The notes under the pieces are model-generated. The model made no database searches. It saw only the letters and a list, made by a program, of their open reading frames with translations, and was not told the origin of the DNA. Made by a program: the position numbers and the translations under genes. From Terebella lapidaria (Eukaryota; Annelida; Polychaeta; Terebellida; Terebellidae), in contig OX424556.1 in the NCBI GenBank assembly GCA_949152475.1, positions 1,550,001-1,614,000 on the forward strand: a stretch of 64,000 nucleotides of DNA. The letters run 5' to 3'. Below are positions 31,368-42,693 of the stretch, in pieces. Every line of letters starts with the position of its first letter. Positions within the stretch are counted from its first letter, which is position 1.

Positions 31368-34300
31368 ATGGGGCCGTCTCTGTAGGCCAAGAGCCGGTCC
31401 AAATATCAACCAATGATTTAGTTAAGGGAAATGAGTCAATTTTAACTTCAGCAAGGCCTGAAATTCGTACAGAGTATGGGAAGGTTGAGAAAACTATTTC
31501 TAATGTTATCCGCAGGGAGACACCCAAGAGCCCTGGGATATACATCAAAGGGAGTGTGAATGATGTTGATTTATGGTTTACTGTTGATACTGGGGCATCA
31601 TGCACAATTGTCTCAGAAAAAGTTTTTCAAGTTATTAGCGATAAGCAGTCAATGGAACTGAACACAAATTCACAGATCCCGCTGCAACAAGCAGATGGAA
31701 ATCGTCTCAAGAAATCTGGGACTTGTTTACTGGAACTTCGAATAGGACCATTATCAATCGAGAGGGAAGTCACCATCGCCAACATCAGTGATGATGTACT
31801 GCTCGGCATGGATATGGAAGAAATGGATGTAATCACTAGTCAAGGAATTGTGAGAATCAACGGCGAAGAAATACCAGCAGTTCAAGTCAAAGTCGACTGC
31901 ACACGTCAAGTTTGTGTTAGCGAGAGTACAACTATTCCTGAGTATTCGGAAACAGTAGTAAATGTGTCATTCAATAAGGCTGATACAGACTTGGAATCTA
32001 AAGAAGTAATGATTGAACCTTCAGAATCTTTCATGGAAAAACATTCCCTCATAATGGCAGCTAGTTTAGTGGACACCACGAGAAAACAAGGCATAATCAG
32101 GATTATGAATCCCGGAGCAAAACCGATTGAAGTAAAGAAGAATACTCGTGTGGGAAATTTAGAAGAGTGTGAAATGCTGACTCCAATCATCAATGAATCT
32201 GCAGAACCAAGTGAGCTTGGGTTAACTACAAGAAGGTTGAAGTTCGAAAATCAAGAGGAGAGACTCCAGGAATTCGGCAAATCGTCATGGGACAGAAATG
32301 TGTCTATTTTTGATGCACCTGGGTGGCGCATAAACAATTTAGGATCAGAGTCTTGGGAAGACTCAAATGTGTGTGGGACACACAAACATTTAACAGGAGC
32401 TGTTCGTCAGTCAGGGACAAGTGGATTGCCCCAAAGTGATTTTTGTTTGAAAGTGGAGGAAACTGACACAATGCCGAGCCCGGTAGAGAACTTTGAGGAG
32501 TCATTGCCACAGCATCTACGAGAAATGTTTCACAATGCTCAAGATGGGAAATCATTGAATGAGAGGAAGCAACTTAGAGATTTACTACAGAAATTCGAGA
32601 GTTCATTTTCCAAGGATGACATGGATCTAGGGTATACAACTTTGACTGAACACATCATTGATACTGGGGATGCGCGTCCAATAAAACAAGCACCACGTCG
32701 ACCACCATTAGCACTAGCTGGAGAAGAGAAGAAAGCCATTGATCAAATGTTACAGCAAGGAATTATCCAGCCATCTTCATCACCATGGGCTTCACCAATA
32801 GTTTTGGTTCAAAAGAAAAATGGAAAAGTTCGACCCTGCATTGATTACCGAAAGTTAAATAGTGTCACTAGGAAAGATGCCTATCCAATTCCAAAAACAC
32901 AAGACTGCTTAGACTCCTTGAGTGGATCTACAATCTTTTCAACTCTAGATTTGACCTCTGGGTACCATCAAGTTCCCATCAGATCTGAAGACATACCGAA
33001 AACAGCATTTGTCTCAAAGCATGGACTCTTCGAATTCAAAACGGCACCTTTCGGACTGTGCAACATGCCAGCCTGTTTCCAGCGAGTGATGGAATTAGCA
33101 CTTCAAGGACTTCAATGGACATCATGCCTCCTGTACATCGACGACATTATAATTCACAGTAAGACAACTGCGGAACACTTGAAACGCCTTGAAGCTGTGC
33201 TCGGAAGGCTGAAATCCGCCAATTTCAAGTTGAAGCCAGAAAAATGTAATTTATTTCAGAATGAAGTTGAATTTCTAGGACACATTATAATTCACAGTAT
33301 ATGATTAGTTTCCCTGTCATTTTTGTTTTCTCTCGCTTCGTATGCCTGATATGACTTTCTGTCCCCGGACTATGAGATTGGATAACGGACCCTGTTTTGT
33401 TTGCTCGGAATACTTGATACTGGGTATTGATTCCACGTCTATTGTATCAAAAGACGGCGTGAAACCCAACCCACAGAACACCTTGAAGATTAAACACTGG
33501 AAATGTCCAGAAAGTTTGACAGATGTCAGATCATTTATTGGCCTGTGTTCTTACTACAGAAGATTTGTGAAAGGATTCTCCATCATCGCCAAGCCCCTGA
33601 GTGATCTTACCAAGAAGGATTCAAAAATGGAGTGGACTCAAGACTGCCAACAAGCTTTTGAACAACTCAAATCTGTTTTAACTGGACCAGAGATCATGGC
33701 ATATCCCAAAGACAACGGAGAATACATTTTGGACACAGATGCCTGCGATGTGGGTATTGGCGCGGTTTTGTCTCAGATGCAAGAGGGTCGCGAAAAAGTC
33801 ATCGCGTATGCGAGCCGTTCTTTGAACCGAGCAGAGAAAAACTATTGCGTTACCGATAAAGAATTACTGGCGGTTGTTTATTTTATCGAATATTTCCGAC
33901 ATTATCTACTTGGACAACAATTCACAGTGAGAACAGATCATCAAGCACTGAAGTGGCTTTTCAGTTTGAAGGAACCAAAGGGACGGATAGCACGATGGAT
34001 TGAAGCACTTTCATCCTACAATTTTTCAATTGAATATCGACCGGGACGTCAACATGGAAACGCAGATGGACTTTCCCGATGTCCGAATCCGAGAGATTGT
34101 CAGTGTGCCGAGAACAACATTCTAAAATGTGGCCCATGCTCAAAATGCAAGAAGAAAGGTGAAGAAATGGTAGATTACAATCAGCTGGAACCTGCACGTC
34201 GAATACACCAAGCTGAGTGTACAGCTATCATGAAATGTGGTGACATAGCGAAAGCAGTATTTTCAGAGCTCTATAACTTCGCCCTCGTAGCATTTGTAAA

Positions 34301-35978
34301 TCTACTTGGTTGGATTCTGTGTGTCTTTCCCAAACCAATGGAAAACTACACCACTATAAAATTGGAACGACTGACACCCAACAAAATCTTCAGACACCGC
34401 CAACCGAAATCGAGACTGTCATCTCTTTCAGCTGATGACGGGAGAACACGACCAAAATTGAATTCAATTTGGTCTACAGACAGATTCGGAGACGCCTATC
34501 GACAATGGAAAGGGAAATTAATCAATTTGTGCTCACAAGGATTGACAAAAAATCAGAAAATTCATCGGGTTACACGAAACAGAGTCAACAAACCACAGCC
34601 GGCAACACGAGACACATGGTTTTCGGGTCACAGTACAAAGGAATTACAAACATTACAAGCTAATGATCCAGCTATTTCTGCCTTACTTGAGTGGAAACAG
34701 AAGGGTGGAAGACCTTCTGGTAAAGAGATGAGTTCGACTTCTCCTGAAATTCGTCACTATTGGACATACTGGAATTCCATAGAACTTCACGATAAACTTT
34801 TGTATAAAAGAACATACATCTTGGAAGGAACTGACACAGTCTTGCAATTTTTAGTCCCGGCAGCACTTAGGAAAGAAATTTTCAAGCACATGCATGAGTC
34901 TCTACTGTCAGCACATCTTGGACGGCGGAAAACTTTAGAGAAGATTCGACAACGATTTTATTGGTACAATTTACGAGAGGATATTTTTCGATGGGTGCGA
35001 CAATGCAACAACTGCGCTGCTAATAAATCACCAGTGAAGAAACCTAGAGCACCTCTAGGTAGCATGATGGTAGGAGCGCCAATGGATCGATGGTCAACTG
35101 ACATGCTCGGGCCATTCCCAACAACACCCAGAGGAAATAGATACATCCTAGTTGTCACAGATGCATTCACGAAGTGGACAGAAGCATTTGCTGTGCCAGA
35201 TCAAACAGCTAAAACTACAGCTAGATGCATTATGACCGAAATGATTTGTAGGTTAGGCTGTCCGTTGGATATACATTCCGATCAAGGAAGAAACTACCAG
35301 AGCAACATTTTCCGCAGTCTGTGTGATTTCTTGGAAATTCGCAAAACCAGAAGTAGTCCAAGACATCCTCAATCAAATGGGCAAGTAGAGAGATTCAATA
35401 AAACACTTATCCGAATGATCAGAGCCTACATCAAGGAAGACCAAACAGAATGGGATTTACATCTGAGCTGTTTAACGGCGGCTTATCGTGCAACACCAAA
35501 TGAGTCGACTAATTTCACCCCAAATATGCTCATGATGGGAAGAGAAGTTAAATTTCCAGGTGAAGTGACTGCACCTATATCACAGAACGCTGAACCGTCT
35601 CACCCGGAATTTGTAGAAAACCTAAGGAACAAGCTTCAAAAAGCTCATGAAATAGCTAGAAAACATCTCCAGAAAAATGCACTTCGGCAAAAAGATTTTT
35701 ATGATGCTAAGTCGACAATGGAAACTTACAACATGGGAGACCTTGTGTGGTACCAAAGTGAAGTTCGCAAGGAAGGCATAAGCCCAAAACTCATCAGCCC
35801 ATACCTTGGTCCTTGTATGGTACTACAGAGACACAACACAGTAGACTACTCAATACAACTCGATAAAAAGGGAAAAAGGCGCACCGTTCATTTCAACAAG
35901 TTGAAACCTTACCATGGAACATCGATTCCAAAATGGATCTCCACACTCAAAAGGAAAAACAGACCGGAAAAATCCTAA
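31349..35978 (+). mobile_element. pol: Pol region of Gypsy A: protease, RT, RNase H, integrase
   Basis: Protease: LWFTVDTGASCTIVS near 31.57 kb. Reverse transcriptase: VRPCIDYRKLNSVTRKDAYP, DLTSGYHQVP, and the catalytic LLYIDDIIIHS near 33.13 kb. RNase H: YILDTDACDVGIGAVLSQ, KELLAVVYFIEYFRHYL, RTDHQALKW. Integrase: an HHCC-type zinc region near 34.9 kb, RWSTDMLGPFPTT, DIHSDQGRNYQSN, and SPRHPQSNGQVERFNK (the D,D,E core), then a GPY/F-like tail with ISPYLGPCMVLQR. No chromodomain is seen. A retroposon fragment of about 155 bp is inserted within the RT/RNase H part, so this copy's pol is interrupted; otherwise it looks well preserved. Confidence 0.92.
33285..33448 (+). mobile_element. 5'-truncated retroposon inserted in Gypsy A pol
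   Basis: This segment is the reverse complement of about 4705-4850, with roughly 90 percent identity by eye. It contains the last codons (SFPV-FVFS-FVCLI) and the 3' UTR of the retroelement whose longer fragment lies at 4705-5251. It looks like a heavily 5'-truncated copy, the normal product of target-primed reverse transcription. About 17 bp at its left junction (CATTATAATTCACAGTA) also occur about 140 bp upstream in the surrounding pol sequence. Confidence 0.75.
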
Positions 35979-36166
35979 AAAGACAAGCTGGAAATATTTT
36001 GCAGCAGATATTTAAGTTGTTTGATTACTTGATAAGTTCAACTTTATCCGTTATCCACTAATCCGAGGCTGGCTGATACAAAAGATGGGGAAATTTCAAC
36101 ATGACATTCTGAAAGTTTGAATGCAGTGACTGACATCTTGCTCATTATTACAGATCCAACATCAAC

Positions 36167-37492
36167 ATGCCAGTAAGCAGGGGACGCGTATACCGTTGCA
36201 AGAGATGTGCATGGCGAGGGGAGAAGTCTTGGGCGATGGCCCATTTTGCTAAGAAACATTCTACGATGAAGGAGGCACCGTATGCTTGTGTGCGCTGCAA
36301 CTTCAAGTGTGCGAGTGAGGTCCGCCTCGAGGAACATTTGTTAAAACAGCAACACACAAAAAAACACGAGAAAATCACCCCCACTTTATTCAAGAAAGGC
36401 GGAGCCGAAAAACTGCTCGAGAACTTCGACAAGTTGACTACGGAACAGTCTACAACTGAATGGAGGCAGCGGGAAGACGGGGAGAACAGTAGTGGCACCT
36501 CAAAAACACTGGCGGAGTTTCTCCGGACGTCAGGGATGTCGGCGAGTGACATTATCTCTCAATTGAAGACGCCGTATGACCCAACAGAACCCAACATCAA
36601 AGCGGGAGGGGATCAGACACGACCTATAGACTTGACAGGAGTGACAGAAGTGACAGAAGCGACCAAGACAACAGAGACGACGGAGACAGGACCAGACATA
36701 GTGACTACAAGGAAAGACGAGCGACCACACATTGACAACAGGACATCATCAGACAAAACACAGGACAAGACACAGACACAAGACCAGGACACAATTGACA
36801 AAGACCAGACGAACACCACAGTACACCCCACCACATTAGACACTACAACACAAGAACAAGACACCAGAACATTCATCGAACTCACAGCACCTTCATGTGG
36901 ATTGACACTTTCTACTTCTTCATCTTCATCATCATCTGGCTCATGTAATACAAACTGCTCATGTCTCAAAACACAAAAGCGCACTCACAGTGACACCCAC
37001 TCCCAGGACATCTCACCACAGAAAAAACAAAGAACAGACACACCTCAGACACCGGAAGAAATCACACCCACACCAAACACCACCATCGACATCTTTAATA
37101 CAACACTGCTGACCACACTGACTCAGACATCAAAACACCTCTTTGAATTAAATCAGACAATTCGAGATCGTGCAAATCAAGACAACAGCCTCAGACAATC
37201 ACTTGAAAACAACACCCGCACTCTCCAGGAACTAGCCAACAACGTAAAAGACTTAACAGAACAACTAAGAAAACAATCACCACACACCTCAACACCAACA
37301 GCACAAGAACCACTTACCCTCATACCTATCGACAGGACGAACGCCTACGAGGACCGACCAGACCCACGACCCTCAAACTACCAAAGACGAAATTTCGATA
37401 AAGACTGGGACAGACAAAGGACGCAGACACAGGACGAGAGACGACATTTTACATACAACGGACATTACAGAGGGTTGGGACGTCGTCACTAG
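36167..37492 (+). CDS. Accessory ORF of Gypsy A with C2H2-like zinc fingers
   Basis: A 441-residue ORF between pol and the 3' LTR, where some Gypsy elements carry env. It is not envelope-like: there is no signal peptide or membrane segment. Residues about 8-62 hold two C2H2-like fingers (YRCKRCAWRGEKSWAMAHF and YACVRCNFKCASEVRLEEHL with their histidines). The middle is Thr/Asp/Gln-rich and low complexity, with a Ser run and a basic KKQR patch. Residues about 320-385 have a heptad-like coiled coil (LFELNQTIRDRANQDNSLRQ), and the C terminus is basic. A good splice-acceptor-like sequence (CTCATTATTACAG) ends 13 nt before the ATG, which suggests expression from a spliced RNA. Role unknown; nucleic-acid binding is inferred. 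Confidence 0.75.
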   Translation: MPVSRGRVYRCKRCAWRGEKSWAMAHFAKKHSTMKEAPYACVRCNFKCASEVRLEEHLLKQQHTKKHEKITPTLFKKGGAEKLLENFDKLTTEQSTTEWRQREDGENSSGTSKTLAEFLRTSGMSASDIISQLKTPYDPTEPNIKAGGDQTRPIDLTGVTEVTEATKTTETTETGPDIVTTRKDERPHIDNRTSSDKTQDKTQTQDQDTIDKDQTNTTVHPTTLDTTTQEQDTRTFIELTAPSCGLTLSTSSSSSSSGSCNTNCSCLKTQKRTHSDTHSQDISPQKKQRTDTPQTPEEITPTPNTTIDIFNTTLLTTLTQTSKHLFELNQTIRDRANQDNSLRQSLENNTRTLQELANNVKDLTEQLRKQSPHTSTPTAQEPLTLIPIDRTNAYEDRPDPRPSNYQRRNFDKDWDRQRTQTQDERRHFTYNGHYRGLGRRH

Positions 37493-37633
37493 ATTTCAAG
37501 AGTAACTATGGAGAGGAAAACTTTTGTTGCATTTGTCACAAGTTTCGGAATATTTAAGAGTTCACCTATTTTGCTTTGTAAATGAGTTGGTCTTCAATGT
37601 TGAAGGGACTTCTAACATTAAGACGGAGGGTAA

Positions 37634-39125
37634 TGAAACGGAAAGCCTATTTTATTACAGTTATAAACTTCCCTGGACGGACTAGCATCATTTATGACGT
37701 AGGACCACAAACATCGACGGACTGACAGATGTATCCCCCTTTTATTTTCACGCATTATTCACGCATCATTTGGACAAGTTATATTCGGGACTGGGGAATT
37801 ATCTACATTTAACTGTACTTGAATAACCTTAACTACAAGGTCTACGACCTCACTGTAAAGATTTTACCATCAAATCAATTGTAAACACCAGTACATCGTA
37901 TTGGAATTGACAAGTGACGGATGATTCAACTCTGTTATTTCACCACAACCAACGTGTCAAGTCCACTTCGCATAGGAATTTGTATCTATGATGTCTAGTT
38001 TCCACTCGCTACAAGTTTCAAGTTTATAGCACATCATATTGACACGTATTTATTGAAAGTCGCATCAAAATACAACAGTTTTCACGTCAGCACGTGTTGT
38101 GATCTGACAGAGGAGTGTCCACAACCACTGTATTTCCTGATTTTAGACAGCGCCACTTTCGAATTGGCGCATCCAAGTGATCGTTATATTCGATCTTTAA
38201 ACCCAGCCAATAATTCTGATAAATAGGAATAAATTGTTATTCAGCTGCTTATACACAGGAATTGTTTGGATTTCGTCCACAGATTGTATTTCAAGCAGTT
38301 TTACAATATTCACTTCATAGCGTCTCCATGGCGTAGTAATTCTTTAGGTGGAAATCACCTGACATTGTAACTATTTGTGATAGGAATCATATCAGTGTGT
38401 CAAAGACCGTTTTTGATTTAAAACGGTAAATTATACCAGATTTGATGTATATCTGGCAGCTTAGCTCATATTGTTAGGGGTATTGAGGGGTATATCAGCC
38501 TGTTTACTGCCGTCCTGGCCTATATAAGAACCTGAGAAATCCAAGCACTTCACTCTGGGTGATAGCGATCCTAGAGTGCACATCTCCAGATTTTGAGAAT
38601 TCTTCAAAAACTCCTGAATTAACTTCATTTCCTGGCATATCTTGAGCCTAGCCAAAGTAAATATGAGTTTTTCAATAAATATTTCACCTTAAAAGTTCCG
38701 GAATATGTAATTGCTTGGGTTTGCTCGGATTGCTCGGGTTTGCTCGGGTTTGCTCGGATTTTGTAGAAATGCTCGGGTTTTCTGATTCTAACGTTTAGAA
38801 ATATTGACAAGGAATTTCCAAGTAAATATAATCATAATGTAGGGTGATAATGATCCCTAAATGAAGTTAAAATCCAATGAAATGGGGTAGTACTTAGGGT
38901 GATAATGATCCCTAGTTTGTCATCTGTAAATACACATTATTGGCCAGCCAGTTCGCCGATGTTTAATTCATCAAATTCGTACTAACCTGTGGTACAGTGT
39001 ACAAAAATGAGTTATGAAATAAAGAATTTGTTGAATTTCATCTTCACACTGTTTTCTCCATATTAGTCGGGAAATTGTTTGAATATTATATCTGCCAATT
39101 CAGGTGATAGTGAACCTGAACACAT
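37634..39125 (+). repeat. 3' LTR of Gypsy A, left part
   Basis: Matches 27771-29295 with near identity, apart from a roughly 33-bp segment present near 28627-28660 in the 5' LTR and absent here. It continues at 44289 after the inserted transposon. Confidence 0.93.
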
Positions 39126-39139
39126 AGCATGAATTCCAG

Positions 39140-39545
39140 CGTGACGGAATCACCATTTGGGCACTAAATTCACAGTTCACAGTCCGTTTTTGTGATGATT
39201 ATCACACAATGTTGAATAATTTTTGGTCTTGTGTATTTTAAAAGGGTGAATACTGTTAGGTTCAGTGGGTTTTGTGACAATAAATATAACCAGTCATGAA
39301 GTATACACTCATTAATCAGTGTGACGGAATCACGAGAGTTTTAACCCATCGAAAAAGTATTTTGTGTATTTCCTAAAACTCTGCTCTGTTGAAGAATAAA
39401 CAAAATTGTTGTCAGTGTTATTGAGAAAAACACTACCTCGACTATTTGTATGAAGTTTTCTTTCATTACTTTCCTTCATATTAATTATTTGCGGAAGCGA
39501 TAAACGCCGTGACGGTATCACCGAAAATATCGTGACGGAATCACC
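39140..39545 (+). repeat. Left subterminal motif cluster of the transposon
   Basis: CGTGACGGAATCACC occurs at 39140-39154 and 39531-39545, with close variants at 39320-39334 and 39508-39522. The motif is partly palindromic (CGTGA/TCACG). Repeats of this kind near transposon ends usually bind the transposase. Confidence 0.85.
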
Positions 39546-39831
39546 GTGCAATATGTTGCCCATTTGTAGTGGATTAAGTCTGCTTAATTCGGATCAACCA
39601 ATAAAATTAGTGGCAAAATTCTGTGTCAATCATTATTTAAACTGTTAGATATTAGACTGAAACTAATGCATAGTGTTGTGTACAAATATAATTTTCGCAA
39701 TAATAACTATTATGTACCATATTGAAATACTATGTGCAGCCCTATATACATGTATATTCACATAATTATGTGTCTATTGATAATCAATAAATCATTCGGA
39801 AATGAAAACTATCAACAGAATTGTAAGTTTG

Positions 39832-39974
39832 TGTAGGGTTCGGCGACCCCACGATAAAGAGGTACCGGTATACCCCATTACTGGAGTGTCGCCGAATGTC
39901 TTATAAACCTGTCCGCACGTTCACGCTATAATCGTGGTGTCACTACTAGGTAGCCACCACGTCATAACGCTACA
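39832..39974 (+). repeat. Left terminal repeat of the TRIM-like element
   Basis: 143 bp; contains CGACCCCACGATAAAGAGGT, GGAGTGTCGCCGAATGTC and TAGCCACCACGTCATAACGC. TG...CA bounded. Confidence 0.75.
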
Positions 39975-40173
39975 GTGCTTTCCCCTTTCGGAGAGACCTC
40001 GTCCCCGAGGTCAGCTATATCCCACTGCCCAGTCACATCACAGCACCGAAGATCAAGGGCGCCGCAGCTACCCGATTATGTACACATACTTGGCTGCGAT
40101 GTGAATCTCAGTGAGGGGCTGACCCCAGGAACGACACCGAGAGAACCCAGTGGTTCGAAAGGTACGGTACCAA

Positions 40174-40310
40174 TGTAGGGTTCGCCGACCCCACGATAAA
40201 GAGGTATACCCAATTACTGGAGTGTCGCCGAATGTCTTATAAACCTGTCCGCACGTTCACGCTATAACCGTGGTGTCACCACTAGGTAGCCACCACGTCA
40301 TAACGCTGCA
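40174..40310 (+). repeat. Right terminal repeat of the TRIM-like element
   Basis: 137 bp; nearly identical to 39832-39974, lacking 6 bp in a CCGGTA-like short repeat and with a few substitutions. Confidence 0.75.
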
Positions 40311-40679
40311 TTTGAATCAAATTTATTAGTGACGTTATGCGTGCAACACTTTGACACATGGCCGACATGAAATTCTGGCATTTTCTGTTCATGAACTATT
40401 GCAATGTTGTCCTTATAATCTGTCCCCACATTTTATAAATATGTATCATCACATCTTATGAATATATGTATGTTGCATTTAAACGTATGTAATTTCAATT
40501 CTAATACATGTATTTTCATCACGAATGCCTCGATCAAGACATGTACAGTAACCATTGGACCTTAGTATCTACATGTTATCATGTCATATCTTCATATTAC
40601 TACCACAAAACAATGTGTCAAACTGGAAACGACTATTTTGTTCATTTGTTCATTCCTTTTCTACGTGGGAGAATCCAGA

Positions 40680-42683
40680 TTAACAGCAACCAATACATGT
40701 GAACTGATTATCATCCAGTATTCCATTCTCTTCTGCGCAGCTCTCATGGAACCACTTCTGGCATGCTGCACCACACTTGATCCAATCTTCTCCTTTCTTG
40801 GGGTCAGCTTCGTCACCATAGACACGACCGCACACTGTGCACGGATACTTGGACTCTGTTGTCGATGCGACCCGCTTCCGTTTTTCTTTCCCTCTTTGCT
40901 GTTTTGCTGCCTTGACATTCAGAGTTTGCTCGTTCAGCTCAACTGCACTGGAGTAGTACCTGAGGGCCAGGGAAGTGCTGTTGATCGCTCGAACGCAGTG
41001 GATGTTCACGATCCCACTCATGGTGCCAAGTGAAGCCCATCTGTCGACTGCTCCAAGCTTCGAACACTCTGCATGGATATCCTGTTCTTCAACTAAGGAA
41101 ACCTTTATTGAGGTATGGGCGCTTTCCAGAGCAGTAACAAAACTTCTTGCACTGGTAACAGAGCATGCCCGGGACAGAACCTTCCGCTGTACAACCCGCT
41201 TGAATGTGCCGCCGATTGCATCGACAGGTCCTTTTCCATGACTGGTAGCGAAAAAGTTCCACTGTACCCGGAAACCACGGACTTCCTCGAAAACAGGCAA
41301 CATGGAGAAGACATACTTGTTCTTGTATTGGCTGCTGGGGCCATCCGTCCAAATGTTGACACTCTGTGCGGTCGAGAATCTCAACTTCGCCCCTGCAAGG
41401 ATGATGTTGGTGAAGGCTGTCACCGATGTCTTATCCTTCTCCTTGAAGTCGGAAACTAACACCCATGAAACGGTGGACGTTCGGTGCCACATTACTGTAG
41501 TGTACACTGTAACGTGCCTCTGTGACCAGTGGGCTGATTGGATTTCGTCCTGATAGAGTGAAGCATAATTTTCAGAGAAGTCCATCTGGATGGTGCACTC
41601 AGTACTCTCGGCTTCTGTGGAAGCTCGCTTGTCCTGTTCGTAGGCTTTCGCTTGTCGGTCCTTGATGAACACATGCCACCAGAACTGGATCAACTTCTTC
41701 CCCAGAGAACTCACCAGTTCTTCGACTATGCCTTGTTTTGGTAGTTTTGCCACGTGTCCAGACTCATCATTGCCCCACTCGAACCATCGAATGACGTCAT
41801 CTTTCACCTGCTGGGTGGCCTCTGTCATGTACTTGTTGTACAGCACATTGTCTTGGCAGTTGTCGCAATTGTTGGACATACACAACTCATTTTCAATATC
41901 ACACACACATATCTGGCCGAATGCTTCCTTCGAATACAGTGGGACGGTAGGGCATTTTCTATGGAGTGCTTCCAGTGCCAAGATTGTGTTGCTGTGGTAC
42001 TTGCAGCCGCAAACATTTTGTGGCGTTTTGCTGACTAACAGCACATGTACGGGTCTTAGTTCGGCAAACTTCGATTTGCCGATTTTGTGGCCGGGATTCT
42101 CTGTTTGAAAGATTTGAAATGCCTCCGCTATTGTCATAATCATGTGGCGCTTTTGCTTCGTCTGCTTCTGACCATCGACTTTGACCACCATACAGTCTGC
42201 CTTGCCTGGCATCACTCGCGAGATGGAGTCGCTCTCGAAGAACAGCATTACCTTCTCTTCCACTTCCGAAATTCCAGAGCTAGGTGTGGGCTTCGGGAGC
42301 TTTACTTTGAGAACATCATTTGCCAGCCTCTTAACAATTGCTGCTCTCTTTTTGGGACTTGATGGCAATGCACTTTCAGCGCGTCTTCTCGCCTTGCCGA
42401 ATGTCGCTGGTGACTTGAATGTCCCCAGTCCCGACGTCAGATCAACACCATCATCGTCACGTGTTGCATTGATGGATGCTCTCCACTTCCTGGTGGCTGC
42501 CTTCCCACGCTTCCGTACCTCCTTCAGCCCAACTTCCGTCATCTCCATGCGACCCAGCTGTTTCCTAATGCGATCTTTTTCCAGGTGGAGTGCATAGACT
42601 TCTCTGTCAGCCTTTACACGTGCCCGACGTGCCCTCTGCCGTTCGGCAGCAGTTTTCGGGAGGACCTTCGAGACTCCGAGCAT
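40680..42683 (-). CDS. DDE-transposase-like protein with C-terminal PHD finger
   Basis: About 667 residues from the first ATG at 42683. The frame is open slightly further, to a splice-acceptor-like TTTATTGCAG ending at about 42694, so a 5' exon is likely. The N terminus is basic and helical (KTAAERQRARRARVKADREV), probably DNA binding. A Cys/His-rich middle follows (CGCKYHSN, CMSNNCDNCQDN). The core has three acidic motifs in RNase H-fold order: IQMDFSENYASLYQDE (D368), NIWTDGPSSQYKNK (D447) and ATSHGKGPVDAIGGTFKR (D488). Residues about 613-667 form a C4HC3 PHD finger (CTVCGRVY, WIKCGAACQKWFHESC, CIGC), which in other proteins reads histone tails. I recognise this as a family of uncharacterised invertebrate proteins; calling it a transposase is inference from motifs and its position in an inverted-repeat element. 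Confidence 0.75.
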   Translation of the reverse strand: MLGVSKVLPKTAAERQRARRARVKADREVYALHLEKDRIRKQLGRMEMTEVGLKEVRKRGKAATRKWRASINATRDDDGVDLTSGLGTFKSPATFGKARRRAESALPSSPKKRAAIVKRLANDVLKVKLPKPTPSSGISEVEEKVMLFFESDSISRVMPGKADCMVVKVDGQKQTKQKRHMIMTIAEAFQIFQTENPGHKIGKSKFAELRPVHVLLVSKTPQNVCGCKYHSNTILALEALHRKCPTVPLYSKEAFGQICVCDIENELCMSNNCDNCQDNVLYNKYMTEATQQVKDDVIRWFEWGNDESGHVAKLPKQGIVEELVSSLGKKLIQFWWHVFIKDRQAKAYEQDKRASTEAESTECTIQMDFSENYASLYQDEIQSAHWSQRHVTVYTTVMWHRTSTVSWVLVSDFKEKDKTSVTAFTNIILAGAKLRFSTAQSVNIWTDGPSSQYKNKYVFSMLPVFEEVRGFRVQWNFFATSHGKGPVDAIGGTFKRVVQRKVLSRACSVTSARSFVTALESAHTSIKVSLVEEQDIHAECSKLGAVDRWASLGTMSGIVNIHCVRAINSTSLALRYYSSAVELNEQTLNVKAAKQQRGKEKRKRVASTTESKYPCTVCGRVYGDEADPKKGEDWIKCGAACQKWFHESCAEENGILDDNQFTCIGCC

Positions 42684-42693
42684 TTTCTCAGCC

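Larger units (their letters stand above)
39832..40310 (+). mobile_element. TRIM-like miniature LTR element
   Basis: Two direct repeats, 39832-39974 (143 bp) and 40174-40310 (137 bp), differ mainly by a 6-bp indel. Both start TGTAGGGTTCG, and they end CTACA and CTGCA. They enclose 199 bp without coding potential. The 4-bp TTTG flanks both sides (39828-39831 and 40311-40314). Short LTR-like repeats with TG...CA ends, a tiny interior and a 4-bp target duplication fit a terminal-repeat retrotransposon in miniature. A primer-binding site or polypurine tract is not obvious, which leaves some doubt. Confidence 0.65.

Noticed and set aside
36167-37492. Envelope gene in Gypsy A
   Set aside because: The ORF has zinc-finger-like and coiled-coil parts but no signal peptide, furin site or membrane anchor.
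40148-40173. tRNA-like B box (GGTTCGAAAGG) in the TRIM-like interior
   Set aside because: The final bases do not fit the B-box consensus and no A box or tRNA fold was found.
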